DNA of 5,455 nucleotides, taken from the NCBI GenBank assembly GCA_029935325.1, contig JAOZKO010000205.1:1-5455 (forward strand), read 5' to 3'. Below the pieces are notes generated by a model. The model searched no databases. It worked only from the letters and a program-made list of their open reading frames with translations, and had not been told where the DNA came from. Below are positions 1 through 5,455 of this stretch, piece by piece. The stretch is from Bacteroidales bacterium (GTDB lineage Bacteria > Bacteroidota > Bacteroidia > Bacteroidales > UBA1556). A program made the position numbers and the translations under genes. Every line of letters begins with the position of its first letter. Position 1 is the stretch's first letter.

Positions 1-1104
1 GAATTCTGTCGTTTCTCTGAAGGAGACAAAAAGTATGTTATCTGTAACGCAGATGAGGGAGAGCCTGGTACTTTTAAAGATAGAATACTACTTACCGAAA
101 AAATTGATATGCTTTTGGAAGGAATGGCCATCTCTGGTTATTCAATAGGTTCTGACGAAGGAATAATTTATCTCCGTCATGAGTATATGTATATGCAGCA
201 GCATATTGAAAATGCCATTAGTAGAGCCAAAGCTGATAATCGACTTGGAAAAGCTATTATGGGTAATGAAAGCTTTAATTTTGATGTTAGAGTTCAGTTT
301 GGTGGTGGAGCTTATGTTTGTGGTGAGGAATCATCATTAATTGAGTCAATGGAAGGAAAAAGAGGCGAGCCACGCTTCAAGCCTCCATTCCCAGTACAAA
401 AAGGATATAAAGAAAAGCCAACTTCTGTAAATAATGTGGAAACACTTTGTAAGGTTTGTCGCATTATCGAAAATGGAGGAGAATGGTATAGGAAATATGG
501 TACTAAGCAATCAGTAGGAACAAAAATATTAAGTATTTCTGGAGATTGTCAACGTCAAGGTATATATGAAGTAGAGTGGGGTATGACTGTCAATCAAATG
601 ATTGAGATGGTAGGAGCTACTGATGTACAAGCTATTCAGGTTGGAGGTCCTTCTGGTAACCTAATTGGAAAAGCAGATTTTAACCGTAAGATTTGTTATG
701 GTGATTTATCAACTGGAGGATCAATGATGATTTTCAATTCATCTAGAAATATAATCAAAGACGTTGTAATGAACTTCTTGGATTTCTTTATTGATGAATC
801 CTGTGCTTCTTGTGTGAGTTGTAGAGCTACTACTCAACAAATTAGATCAAAACTACAAAAAATGCTTAATGGAAAAGGCGTTGCTCAGGATCTTGAAGAT
901 CTTAAAAGCTGGTCGAAATTTACATTAGTAAGTCGTTGTGGATTAGGTCAAACTGCTGCCAACCCTGTTGTTACATCTATAAAGAACTTCCCTCACCTAT
1001 ATCAGGAATTAGTACAAGAAGGAAAAGATTTTGACTCATGTTTCAATATGGCTGATGCTGTTGCCGAATCTTGTAAAGCAGTTAATCGAAACCCTAACCT
1101 ATAA
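1..1104 (+). CDS. hoxF: HoxF, diaphorase (NAD(P)H/FMN/4Fe-4S) subunit of bidirectional NiFe hydrogenase, 5' partial
   Basis: The reading frame is open from base 1, so the first ATG in the frame (109) is internal and the N-terminus is missing; 367 codons remain. The protein is the NuoF/HoxF flavoprotein that exchanges electrons between NAD(P)H and the hydrogenase Fe-S chain in the cytoplasm. Visible signatures, numbered from base 1, are NADEGEPGTFKDR at residues 16-28 and the glycine-rich GGGAYVCGEE at 101-110, both typical of the NADH/FMN-binding fold. Next comes GKRGEPRFKPPFP, then a C-terminal 4Fe-4S site with Cys268, Cys271, Cys274 and Cys313 (CGLGQTAANP). The first three cysteines read CASCVSC, not the usual CGxCxPC. 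Group 3d HoxF proteins are usually about 530-600 residues, so roughly the first third is missing. Whether it carries an N-terminal NuoE-like domain cannot be seen. A NuoF of complex I or an HndC-type subunit would look similar, but the hoxU-hoxY-hoxH genes directly downstream decide for HoxF. Confidence 0.92.
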   Translation, partial: EFCRFSEGDKKYVICNADEGEPGTFKDRILLTEKIDMLLEGMAISGYSIGSDEGIIYLRHEYMYMQQHIENAISRAKADNRLGKAIMGNESFNFDVRVQFGGGAYVCGEESSLIESMEGKRGEPRFKPPFPVQKGYKEKPTSVNNVETLCKVCRIIENGGEWYRKYGTKQSVGTKILSISGDCQRQGIYEVEWGMTVNQMIEMVGATDVQAIQVGGPSGNLIGKADFNRKICYGDLSTGGSMMIFNSSRNIIKDVVMNFLDFFIDESCASCVSCRATTQQIRSKLQKMLNGKGVAQDLEDLKSWSKFTLVSRCGLGQTAANPVVTSIKNFPHLYQELVQEGKDFDSCFNMADAVAESCKAVNRNPNL

Positions 1105-1116
1105 TATTTTTAGACG

Positions 1117-1845
1117 ATGGAAAAGATAAAATTTCAATTAGATGATAAAGATTGCGTAGCTGTAGAAGGGCAAATGCTTGTGGATGCGGCACGCGATAAT
1201 GGTATATACATACCTACTTTATGTAATATGCACGGAGTAAAGCCATGTGGCTCATGTCGTGTTTGTACCGTAAAGATTAATGGTAGATATGCCACTGCAT
1301 GTACAACCCCGGTTGCTTGCGGAATGGATATAGAAAGCGAAACTGAAGAAATAAAGGAAATTAGAAGTGCATTAATCGAGCTTATGTTTGCTGAGGGAAA
1401 TCATTATTGCCCAACTTGCGAAATGAGTGGTAATTGTGATCTTCAAGCTATGGGTTATAAATTTGGTATGATGGTGCCTCGTTTCCCTTACCAATTTCCA
1501 AATCGTGAGGTAAATACAGATTGCCCTCACCTTATTATCGATTATAATAGATGTATAAGATGTAAGCGTTGTATTCGCACAATTAAAGATGATCAAAATA
1601 AATCATATTTTGCTTTTGTAAATAGAGGTGATAAAATAGAAGTTAGCATTGATAAAGATATGGCTGCTACTATGCCTAAAGAATTGGCAGAATTAGCTAT
1701 GGAAAATTGTCCAGTAGGGGCAATCCTAGTTAAGGAAATAGGATTTAAAGTTCCAATAGGTAAGCGTAAGTATGATCTTAAGCCAATTGGAAGTGATATA
1801 GAAGATAAAGTTAATGTAATTATGGAGGAGGTAACTAATGAGTAA
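1117..1845 (+). CDS. hoxU: HoxU, Fe-S electron-transfer subunit of bidirectional NiFe hydrogenase
   Basis: This 242-residue protein has the normal length for HoxU and resembles the N-terminal Fe-S part of NuoG. It carries electrons between the HoxF flavin and the HoxY cluster. Ligands can be read for three clusters. A 2Fe-2S ferredoxin-like site uses Cys36, Cys47, Cys50 and Cys62 (spacing x10, x2, x11). A histidine-ligated 4Fe-4S site lies in EGNHYCPTCEMSGNC, with His96, Cys98, Cys101 and Cys107; the HxC spacing is what I recall of HoxU, against HxxxC in NuoG. A second 4Fe-4S site uses Cys146, Cys149, Cys152 and Cys198 (NCPVGAI). The ATG at 1117 is 12 bases after the hoxF stop and has no Shine-Dalgarno sequence, only AT-rich leader, but the protein begins in the right place for the ferredoxin fold. 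The 3' end overlaps hoxY by 8 bases and contains the hoxY ribosome-binding site. No signal peptide or membrane segment is seen. Confidence 0.94.
   Translation: MEKIKFQLDDKDCVAVEGQMLVDAARDNGIYIPTLCNMHGVKPCGSCRVCTVKINGRYATACTTPVACGMDIESETEEIKEIRSALIELMFAEGNHYCPTCEMSGNCDLQAMGYKFGMMVPRFPYQFPNREVNTDCPHLIIDYNRCIRCKRCIRTIKDDQNKSYFAFVNRGDKIEVSIDKDMAATMPKELAELAMENCPVGAILVKEIGFKVPIGKRKYDLKPIGSDIEDKVNVIMEEVTNE
1824..1831 (+). promoter_or_regulatory. Shine-Dalgarno sequence for hoxY
   Basis: The sequence GGAGGAGG lies six bases before the hoxY ATG at 1838, inside the last codons of hoxU. It is close to a perfect anti-16S match and supports that start. It is notable because hoxU and hoxW have no such motif. 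Confidence 0.7.
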
Positions 1846-2386
1846 ACCAATTGTAGCAACGGCTTCACTAGCAGGATGCTTTGGATGCCATATGTCCTTT
1901 TTGGATATTGACGAAAGAATATTAAAACTTGTTGAACTTGTTGATATAGGAAAATCTCCTGTAACCGACATCAAAACATTTACCAAGCAATATGATATCG
2001 GAATTATTGAAGGTGGGTGTTGTAATAGTGAAAATGTTCACGTTCTTCAAGATTTTAGAAAGAACTGTAATATTCTTATTTCACTAGGCGAATGCGCTAT
2101 TATGGGTGGATTGCCAGCTATGCGTAACGGTATTCCTATTGAGGAATGCTTAAATGAAGCATATATGGATGGTCCAACTGTAGGCTTAAACAAAGAAGCA
2201 ATAATGCCTAATGATGAAGAATTACCTATGATATTGGATAGAGTATATCCAGCTCATGAGATAGTAAAGATTGATTACTTCTTGCCAGGATGTGCTCCTC
2301 GTGCTGACCTTATATGGGAAGCATTGGTAGCTTTAATTACAGGAGAGGAAATGAACTTGCCTTACGAGGTGGTTAAATATGACTAA
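1838..2386 (+). CDS. hoxY: HoxY, small subunit of bidirectional NiFe hydrogenase (proximal 4Fe-4S cluster)
   Basis: This 182-residue protein is the small hydrogenase subunit, which pairs with HoxH and carries the single 4Fe-4S cluster next to the NiFe site. The ligands are visible as Cys14 and Cys17 (GCFGCHMSFLDIDER), Cys86 (SLGECAIMGG) and Cys152 (LPGCAP). The short length and the lack of a twin-arginine signal and of medial and distal cluster motifs mark it as the cytoplasmic group 3 type, not a membrane-bound uptake hydrogenase. The family is known to sit near an FMN in the soluble enzyme, but no flavin motif can be called from sequence alone. The start at 1838 is supported by GGAGGAGG upstream and by the N-terminal spacing to the CxxC motif. 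It overlaps hoxU by 8 bases (ATGAGTAA) and hoxH by 8 bases (ATGACTAA), consistent with translational coupling and equal subunit supply. Confidence 0.95.
   Translation: MSKPIVATASLAGCFGCHMSFLDIDERILKLVELVDIGKSPVTDIKTFTKQYDIGIIEGGCCNSENVHVLQDFRKNCNILISLGECAIMGGLPAMRNGIPIEECLNEAYMDGPTVGLNKEAIMPNDEELPMILDRVYPAHEIVKIDYFLPGCAPRADLIWEALVALITGEEMNLPYEVVKYD
2366..2372 (+). promoter_or_regulatory. Shine-Dalgarno-like sequence for hoxH
   Basis: GAGGTGG ends six bases before the ATG at 2379, within the last codons of hoxY. Its spacing matches that of the hoxY site. It favours the start at 2379 over the second in-frame ATG at 2400, which has only A-rich sequence before it. Confidence 0.5.
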
Positions 2387-3848
2387 AAACATAGAAACAA
2401 TGACAAAGAAAATCACCATAGAACCAGTAACGCGTGTCGAGGGACACGGTAAAGTTACTATTCATTTAGATGAGAACAACAATGTTACTCAATCGAGACT
2501 ACATATTGTTGAGTTTAGAGGTTTTGAAAGATTTGTACAGGGCCGACCATATTGGGAGGCTCCTGTGCTAGTCCAACGATTATGTGGAATTTGCCCCGTT
2601 AGCCATCACTTGGCAGCAGCAAAAGCCCTTGATAAGGTTGTTGGAGTTGGACCAAATGACTTAACACCAACTGGAGATAAGATGCGCCGTTTGATGCATT
2701 ATGGACAAGTATTCCAATCTCACTCACTTCATTTTTTCCACCTAGCGGCAGCTGATTTGCTATTTGGATATGATGCTGACCCTGCAGAAAGAAACATCAT
2801 TAACATTATTAATAAATTCCCTGACTTAGCAGTTCAAGGAGTTATGATGCGTAAATTTGGTCAGGAAATAATTAAGGCTACTGCTGGTAAAAAAATTCAC
2901 GGTACAGGAGCTATTCCTGGTGGAATTAATAAACACCTTACCATTGAAGAAAGAGATAGCTTCCTAAATGGTGCAGACCCAATGAATATTGATAAAATGA
3001 TTCAGTGGTCAGTAGATGCAGTTCAGCTTTTTAAAGATTACCATGCTGAGCATGCTGAGTTTATCGATAATTTTGCGCATTTCCCATCAAATCATATGAG
3101 TATTGTTCGTGAGGATGGCGCATTAGATTTGTATAATGGACTTATTAGAGTTGTTGATAGTGAAGGAAAAATAATCCTTGATAAGATTGATAATCAGGAT
3201 TATAATAAGTATATTGAGGAAGAAGTTAAAACATGGAGTTATATGAAATTCCCTTACCTAAAATCATTAGGAAAAGAAAAGGGATGGTACCGTGTTGGAC
3301 CTTTGGCTCGTTTAAATACTTGTGACTTTATTCCTACACCATTGGCTCAAAAAGAGTTTGAAGTTTATAAAGCTTATACTGACGGCAAAGCAAATAATAT
3401 GTGTCTTCATACACATTGGGCACGCTTGATAGAAATATTGCATTGTGCTGAATTGATGAAGGAATTATTAAATGATCCTGATTTATTAACAGGAGAATTA
3501 ATTGCTAAAGGCGTAAAAGGTAACGAAGGCGTTGGAATTATTGAAGCACCACGTGGTACTCTTTTCCATCATTATAAAATTAATGAGGATGATACCATCA
3601 AAATGGCCAACTTAATAGTTTCCACAACAAATAATAATGAGCCAATGAATCGCTCAGTGAATTTTGTTGCAAAATCGTTAATGAATGGACAAGAAGAAAT
3701 AACCGAAGGCATGATGAATGCTTGTGAGGTTGCTATTCGAGCATACGATCCATGCTTGAGCTGTGCTACACATGCGTTGGGAAAAATGCCATTGGAAATA
3801 AAGTTATACGATCATAAGGATCAATTGCTAAGTGAAATTAGCAATTAA
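2379..3848 (+). CDS. hoxH: HoxH, NiFe catalytic large subunit of bidirectional hydrogenase
   Basis: This 489-residue protein is the large subunit that holds the NiFe(CN)2CO centre and catalyses reversible H2 oxidation. The N-terminal motif has Cys69, Cys72 and His76 in RLCGICPVSHH, preceded by RGFERFVQGRPYWEAP. The C-terminal motif has Cys459 and Cys462 in DPCLSCATHALG. These four cysteines are the expected nickel ligands. After His465 comes a 24-residue tail starting ALGKMPLE. By analogy with Cupriavidus necator HoxH, which is cut between a His and an Ala at the same point, this tail should be removed by the maturation endopeptidase after nickel insertion. The internal stretch HSLHFFHLAAADLLFG is also typical of the group 3 family. 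Length is normal and no break is seen. The start at 2379 is chosen for its ribosome-binding sequence and the 8-base overlap with hoxY; ATG 2400 would give a protein 7 residues shorter, starting MTKKITIEPVTRVEGHG, and cannot be excluded. Confidence 0.97.
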   Translation: MTKNIETMTKKITIEPVTRVEGHGKVTIHLDENNNVTQSRLHIVEFRGFERFVQGRPYWEAPVLVQRLCGICPVSHHLAAAKALDKVVGVGPNDLTPTGDKMRRLMHYGQVFQSHSLHFFHLAAADLLFGYDADPAERNIINIINKFPDLAVQGVMMRKFGQEIIKATAGKKIHGTGAIPGGINKHLTIEERDSFLNGADPMNIDKMIQWSVDAVQLFKDYHAEHAEFIDNFAHFPSNHMSIVREDGALDLYNGLIRVVDSEGKIILDKIDNQDYNKYIEEEVKTWSYMKFPYLKSLGKEKGWYRVGPLARLNTCDFIPTPLAQKEFEVYKAYTDGKANNMCLHTHWARLIEILHCAELMKELLNDPDLLTGELIAKGVKGNEGVGIIEAPRGTLFHHYKINEDDTIKMANLIVSTTNNNEPMNRSVNFVAKSLMNGQEEITEGMMNACEVAIRAYDPCLSCATHALGKMPLEIKLYDHKDQLLSEISN

Positions 3849-3867
3849 AGAGCATCTTTGTTTTATG

Positions 3868-3885
3868 TAGGCAATAAAATGCCTA
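3868..3885 (+). other. Short hairpin after hoxH
   Basis: TAGGCA at 3868-3873 is complementary to TGCCTA at 3880-3885, with a 6-base loop ATAAAA. A T-rich stretch follows up to base 3900. The stem is short and AT-rich at its ends. It could be a weak first part of a tandem terminator or a 3'-end stabilising structure ahead of the stronger hairpin at 3901, or it could be chance. Confidence 0.35.
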
Positions 3886-3900
3886 GGTTTGTGTTTTTAT

Positions 3901-3938
3901 GTCCCCAACTGATGTTTAAGGTTGGGGACTTTATTTAT
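3901..3938 (+). terminator. Rho-independent terminator of the hox structural operon
   Basis: GTCCCCAAC (3901-3909) pairs perfectly with GTTGGGGAC (3921-3929) around an 11-base loop, and TTTATTTATT follows. The 9-bp stem is GC-rich in an AT-rich region and begins 53 bases after the hoxH stop. It should end most transcripts before hoxW. Its T tract is interrupted by A, so some read-through is possible. Confidence 0.8.
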
Positions 3939-3968
3939 TGTCATTTTAAAAAACTTACTCTAGTTTAA
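3938..3968 (+). promoter_or_regulatory. Possible Bacteroidota-type promoter for hoxW
   Basis: TTG at 3938-3940 is followed after 20 bases by TAGTTTAA (3961-3968), which matches the Bacteroidota -7 consensus TAnnTTTG at only four of its six defined bases. It lies between the terminator and the hoxW ATG at 4013, where a promoter would be needed if the terminator is efficient. The match is weak and the region is AT-rich, so chance is a real alternative. Confidence 0.2.
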
Positions 3969-4012
3969 ATAGAAGTTTTTATTGACAAACCAAAAAATTG
4001 AATAGCATTATT

Positions 4013-4474
4013 ATGAAAAAAATATTAGTATATGGATATGGCAATCCAGGAAGACAAGACGATTGTTTAGCTAATGAATTAGTTGATATGACTAAAGAAT
4101 GGGCAGAAAAAAAACATCTTGATTATATTGATTTTGATTCAAACTATCAGCTTAATATCGAAGATGCTGAAGTAATCTCTCATTACGATACTGTTATATT
4201 TGCTGATGCAAGTAAAGAGGAGATTGAGGATTTCTATCTCTCAAAAGTTAATCCTAATAATGCAAAAGTAGAGTTTAGTATGCATGCTGTTTCTCCATCT
4301 TATGTATTGGATTTATGCAAAAAGATTTATAATAAAACCCCTGAGACTTTTTTGCTGCATATTAAAGGTTATGAGTGGAAATTTATGGAAGAAATGACAG
4401 CACGAGCTGAGGATAACCTAACTCAGGCTTTTTCATTTCTTAAGTATAAGATTCTGACAATGTCAAATAATTAG
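4013..4474 (+). CDS. hoxW: HoxW-like NiFe hydrogenase maturation endopeptidase
   Basis: This 153-residue protein belongs to the HycI/HybD/HoxW family of nickel-dependent endopeptidases, which cut the C-terminal tail from the large subunit after NiFe assembly. The expected metal-binding positions are visible: Asp16/Asp17 in GYGNPGRQDD, Asp65 in FADAS, and His91 in FSMHAVSP. Near the C-terminus, KGYEWKFMEEMTARAEDNL resembles the RGYEFxF...RAxxNL stretch of HoxW proteins. Two usually small residues after DD are Cys18 and Ala20 (DDCLA), where DDGxG is commoner. The frame is open upstream to a TTG at 3998, but ATG 4013 is preferred because MKKILVYGYGN is the normal N-terminus. No Shine-Dalgarno sequence precedes either. 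The gene follows hoxH on the same strand after a 164-base gap with a terminator, and its likely substrate is that HoxH. Confidence 0.87.
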   Translation: MKKILVYGYGNPGRQDDCLANELVDMTKEWAEKKHLDYIDFDSNYQLNIEDAEVISHYDTVIFADASKEEIEDFYLSKVNPNNAKVEFSMHAVSPSYVLDLCKKIYNKTPETFLLHIKGYEWKFMEEMTARAEDNLTQAFSFLKYKILTMSNN

Positions 4475-4532
4475 GTTTAAAGTGCCTAAAGTTTGAAGTG
4501 CCTAAAATTATAAGTGTGTAAAATCTAAACCT
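4473..4532. other. Inverted repeat enclosing the 16-base array, possible bidirectional 3'-end element
   Basis: AGGTTTA at 4473-4479 is the reverse complement of TAAACCT at 4526-4532, and the two arms bracket the 16-base repeats. The left arm begins within the hoxW stop codon. Lying between two converging genes, it could form a long-loop stem in either transcript. The 46-base loop is long and no clean T tract follows, so it is a weak terminator candidate. Confidence 0.3.
4480..4527. repeat. Three tandem 16-base repeats in the convergent gap
   Basis: Units start at 4480, 4496 and 4512, exactly 16 bases apart. The first two share AAGTGCCTAAA; the third reads AAGTGTGTAAA. The last five bases of each unit diverge. 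The array begins six bases after the hoxW stop codon, in a gap where no gene fits. Its role is unknown: a 3'-end structure, a repeat that expands by slippage, and a remnant of a dispersed element are all possible. Confidence 0.75.
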
Positions 4533-4550
4533 CCAAACCTCTTAACCTCA
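4527..4550. repeat. Three tandem 8-base repeats near the end of the radical SAM gene
   Basis: AAACCTCC (4527), AAACCTCT (4535) and TAACCTCA (4543) follow each other with an 8-base period and end two bases before the stop codon of the gene on the - strand. On that strand the core reads AGGTTT. The period is half that of the adjoining 16-base array. Function is unknown. Confidence 0.6.
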
Positions 4551-4552
4551 GT

Positions 4553-5455
4553 CTATTGCGTCATGTCAATTACAGTAATTACTTCTGAAAACTCTGTATT
4601 GCAATATATTAAATGCAATCCTTTCAGATAAATTAATATTTCCTTTAGCCTTTCTGTTGAAATATCTGGGTGGAGTTTGGTTATTGCATCTTGCAATTGA
4701 TTAAAAGTATATACCTTTTCATTGGCTATTTTCAATACATCCCAGCAATCAGGCTTGTTAAAATCAATATTTACAATTTCCTTATTATTAATATATTCCC
4801 TATAATTGTAAATGCCATTATGCTGTGATATTTTATATGTAAATTTATTTTCCAAATAAAAGTTCTCTTTCTCAGCAAGTTCTTCCCAATTTGCCGCATT
4901 ATCAATTATGCTTTTCTTCCAACTGAACAAATTAAAACGATCATTATGATTTGAAAAATAATCTGGAAGCAAATCAGCAAGGCTATTAGTATTATACTTT
5001 GCTTTTTCTTCTTCCGATATCATCGAATAGTACTTTGCCATTCTCGAAATTACCAATGTTACATACTCATGAAAAAGTGAGCTTTCTTCACCATGGAAGA
5101 AAAACCTAAGAAAGTGAAGGTTATTCATGCTTTCAATTACATCCTCTTCAGTTTCATTAATAATGCCTTTGATAATATTAACCAAAGGATCAATATTGTA
5201 TTTCAAAGAGTATTTCACAAAGAATAAATTATTGGAGAAGTTATTGCTTTTGTGCATCTTGCTTAATAGCGAATCAGAAATGCCATCATAACCAATGAAA
5301 ATTTGAGTGAAGCCAGCAGTCTGCATTTTCTTTAATAAATTGGCATTTAGCTTTTTATTGGGAATCATTTCTGCCCAGAATTCATAATCAAATTCATATT
5401 GATGCATGGATTGGATCATTAAGTCAAGCATCTTTTCAAAATGCTGGGGGCTTAC
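4553..5455 (-). CDS. B12-type radical SAM enzyme resembling RiPP maturation radical SAM proteins, C-terminal part
   Basis: The frame is open to the right edge: eight codons (VSPQHFEK) precede the internal ATG at 5431, so this is the last 300 residues of a longer protein and not a complete 292-residue one. The visible part starts late in the radical SAM barrel. The stretch VSPQHFEKMLDLM, then an FWAEM strand, then AGFTQIFIGYDGISDSLLSKM about 40 residues on, and later IIKGIINETEEDV, matches the order ...NLS..., GxRRxQxGIESLS, and GxPGETxxD of cobalamin-binding radical SAM proteins. The last 90 or so residues (YREYINNKE to VIDMTQ) look like the small C-terminal winged-helix-like module of the RiPP maturation group. 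The B12-binding domain and the CxxxCxxC cluster motif would lie beyond the edge and are not seen, so catalytic competence cannot be judged. It converges on hoxW with a 78-base gap. The family assignment is from remembered pattern and is moderately sure; substrate and reaction are unknown. Confidence 0.72.
   Translation of the reverse strand, partial: VSPQHFEKMLDLMIQSMHQYEFDYEFWAEMIPNKKLNANLLKKMQTAGFTQIFIGYDGISDSLLSKMHKSNNFSNNLFFVKYSLKYNIDPLVNIIKGIINETEEDVIESMNNLHFLRFFFHGEESSLFHEYVTLVISRMAKYYSMISEEEKAKYNTNSLADLLPDYFSNHNDRFNLFSWKKSIIDNAANWEELAEKENFYLENKFTYKISQHNGIYNYREYINNKEIVNIDFNKPDCWDVLKIANEKVYTFNQLQDAITKLHPDISTERLKEILIYLKGLHLIYCNTEFSEVITVIDMTQ

Noticed and set aside
1..6. GAATTC (EcoRI site) exactly at the first base, suggesting a cloned fragment end
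   Set aside because: The bases are in frame within hoxF and encode Glu-Phe; the other end of the window shows no such site, so it may be coincidence and carries no biological meaning.
1..1104. NuoF of respiratory complex I or an HndC-type subunit of an FeFe hydrogenase
   Set aside because: The genes directly downstream encode HoxU, HoxY and HoxH, so the flavoprotein belongs to the NiFe Hox enzyme.
1372..1986. Overlapping - strand open frames inside hoxU and hoxY (1372-1596, 1593-1868, 1726-1986)
   Set aside because: They lie antisense to clearly conserved hydrogenase genes, show no recognisable protein motif, and overlap one another; they are shadow frames.
3879..3968. 29-codon + strand open frame starting at ATG 3879
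   Set aside because: It runs straight through the terminator hairpin, has no convincing ribosome-binding site, and encodes nothing recognisable.
3982..4010. TTGACA at 3982-3987 as a sigma70-type -35 box for hoxW
   Set aside because: The only -10-like sequences at workable spacing sit at 4000-4012, which would place the transcript start at or inside the hoxW start codon.
3998..4012. TTG start five codons upstream for hoxW
   Set aside because: It adds LNSII before the normal family N-terminus MKKILVYGYGN and has no ribosome-binding site; ATG 4013 fits better.
4480..4550. CRISPR array
   Set aside because: Units are 8 and 16 bases with no unique spacers; this is simple tandem repetition.

Overview
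The window is an AT-rich stretch of bacterial DNA. Most of it is the 3' part of an operon for a soluble NAD(P)-linked bidirectional [NiFe] hydrogenase of the Hox type (group 3d). On the + strand the order is hoxF (5' end cut off by the window edge), hoxU, hoxY, hoxH. After a strong hairpin terminator comes hoxW, for the matching maturation endopeptidase. Converging on it from the right edge, on the - strand, is the 3' part of a gene for a B12-type radical SAM enzyme that resembles the RiPP maturation radical SAM proteins.

Likely source: a member of the Bacteroidota, perhaps a marine or sediment anaerobe or facultative anaerobe. This is an inference from AT-rich codon use, the lack of Shine-Dalgarno sequences before hoxU and hoxW, and the style of the intergenic repeats. 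No rRNA or other taxonomic marker is present.

Layout: 1-1104 hoxF (diaphorase, FMN, 4Fe-4S); 1117-1845 hoxU (electron-relay subunit); 1838-2386 hoxY (small hydrogenase subunit); 2379-3848 hoxH (NiFe catalytic subunit). The last two junctions are 8-base overlaps with purine-rich ribosome-binding sequences. The gap 3849-4012 holds a weak hairpin, a 9-bp stem terminator and perhaps a promoter. hoxW is at 4013-4474. The convergent gap 4475-4552 is filled by two small tandem repeats, one of 16-base and one of 8-base period. The radical SAM gene occupies 4553-5455 and continues past the right edge.

How the genes work together: HoxF with HoxU oxidises or reduces NAD(P)H and passes electrons through an Fe-S chain to HoxY and the NiFe site in HoxH, so H2 oxidation is coupled reversibly to the pyridine nucleotide pool. 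HoxW would remove the 24-residue C-terminal tail of HoxH once nickel is inserted. The general hyp maturation genes, and any hoxE or upstream part of hoxF, are outside the window. The radical SAM gene has no visible link to the hydrogenase; any precursor peptide it modifies would lie beyond the right edge. No clearly new system is visible. The items most worth following up are the convergent repeat block, the terminator that separates hoxW from its substrate gene, and the unexplored neighbourhood of the radical SAM gene.
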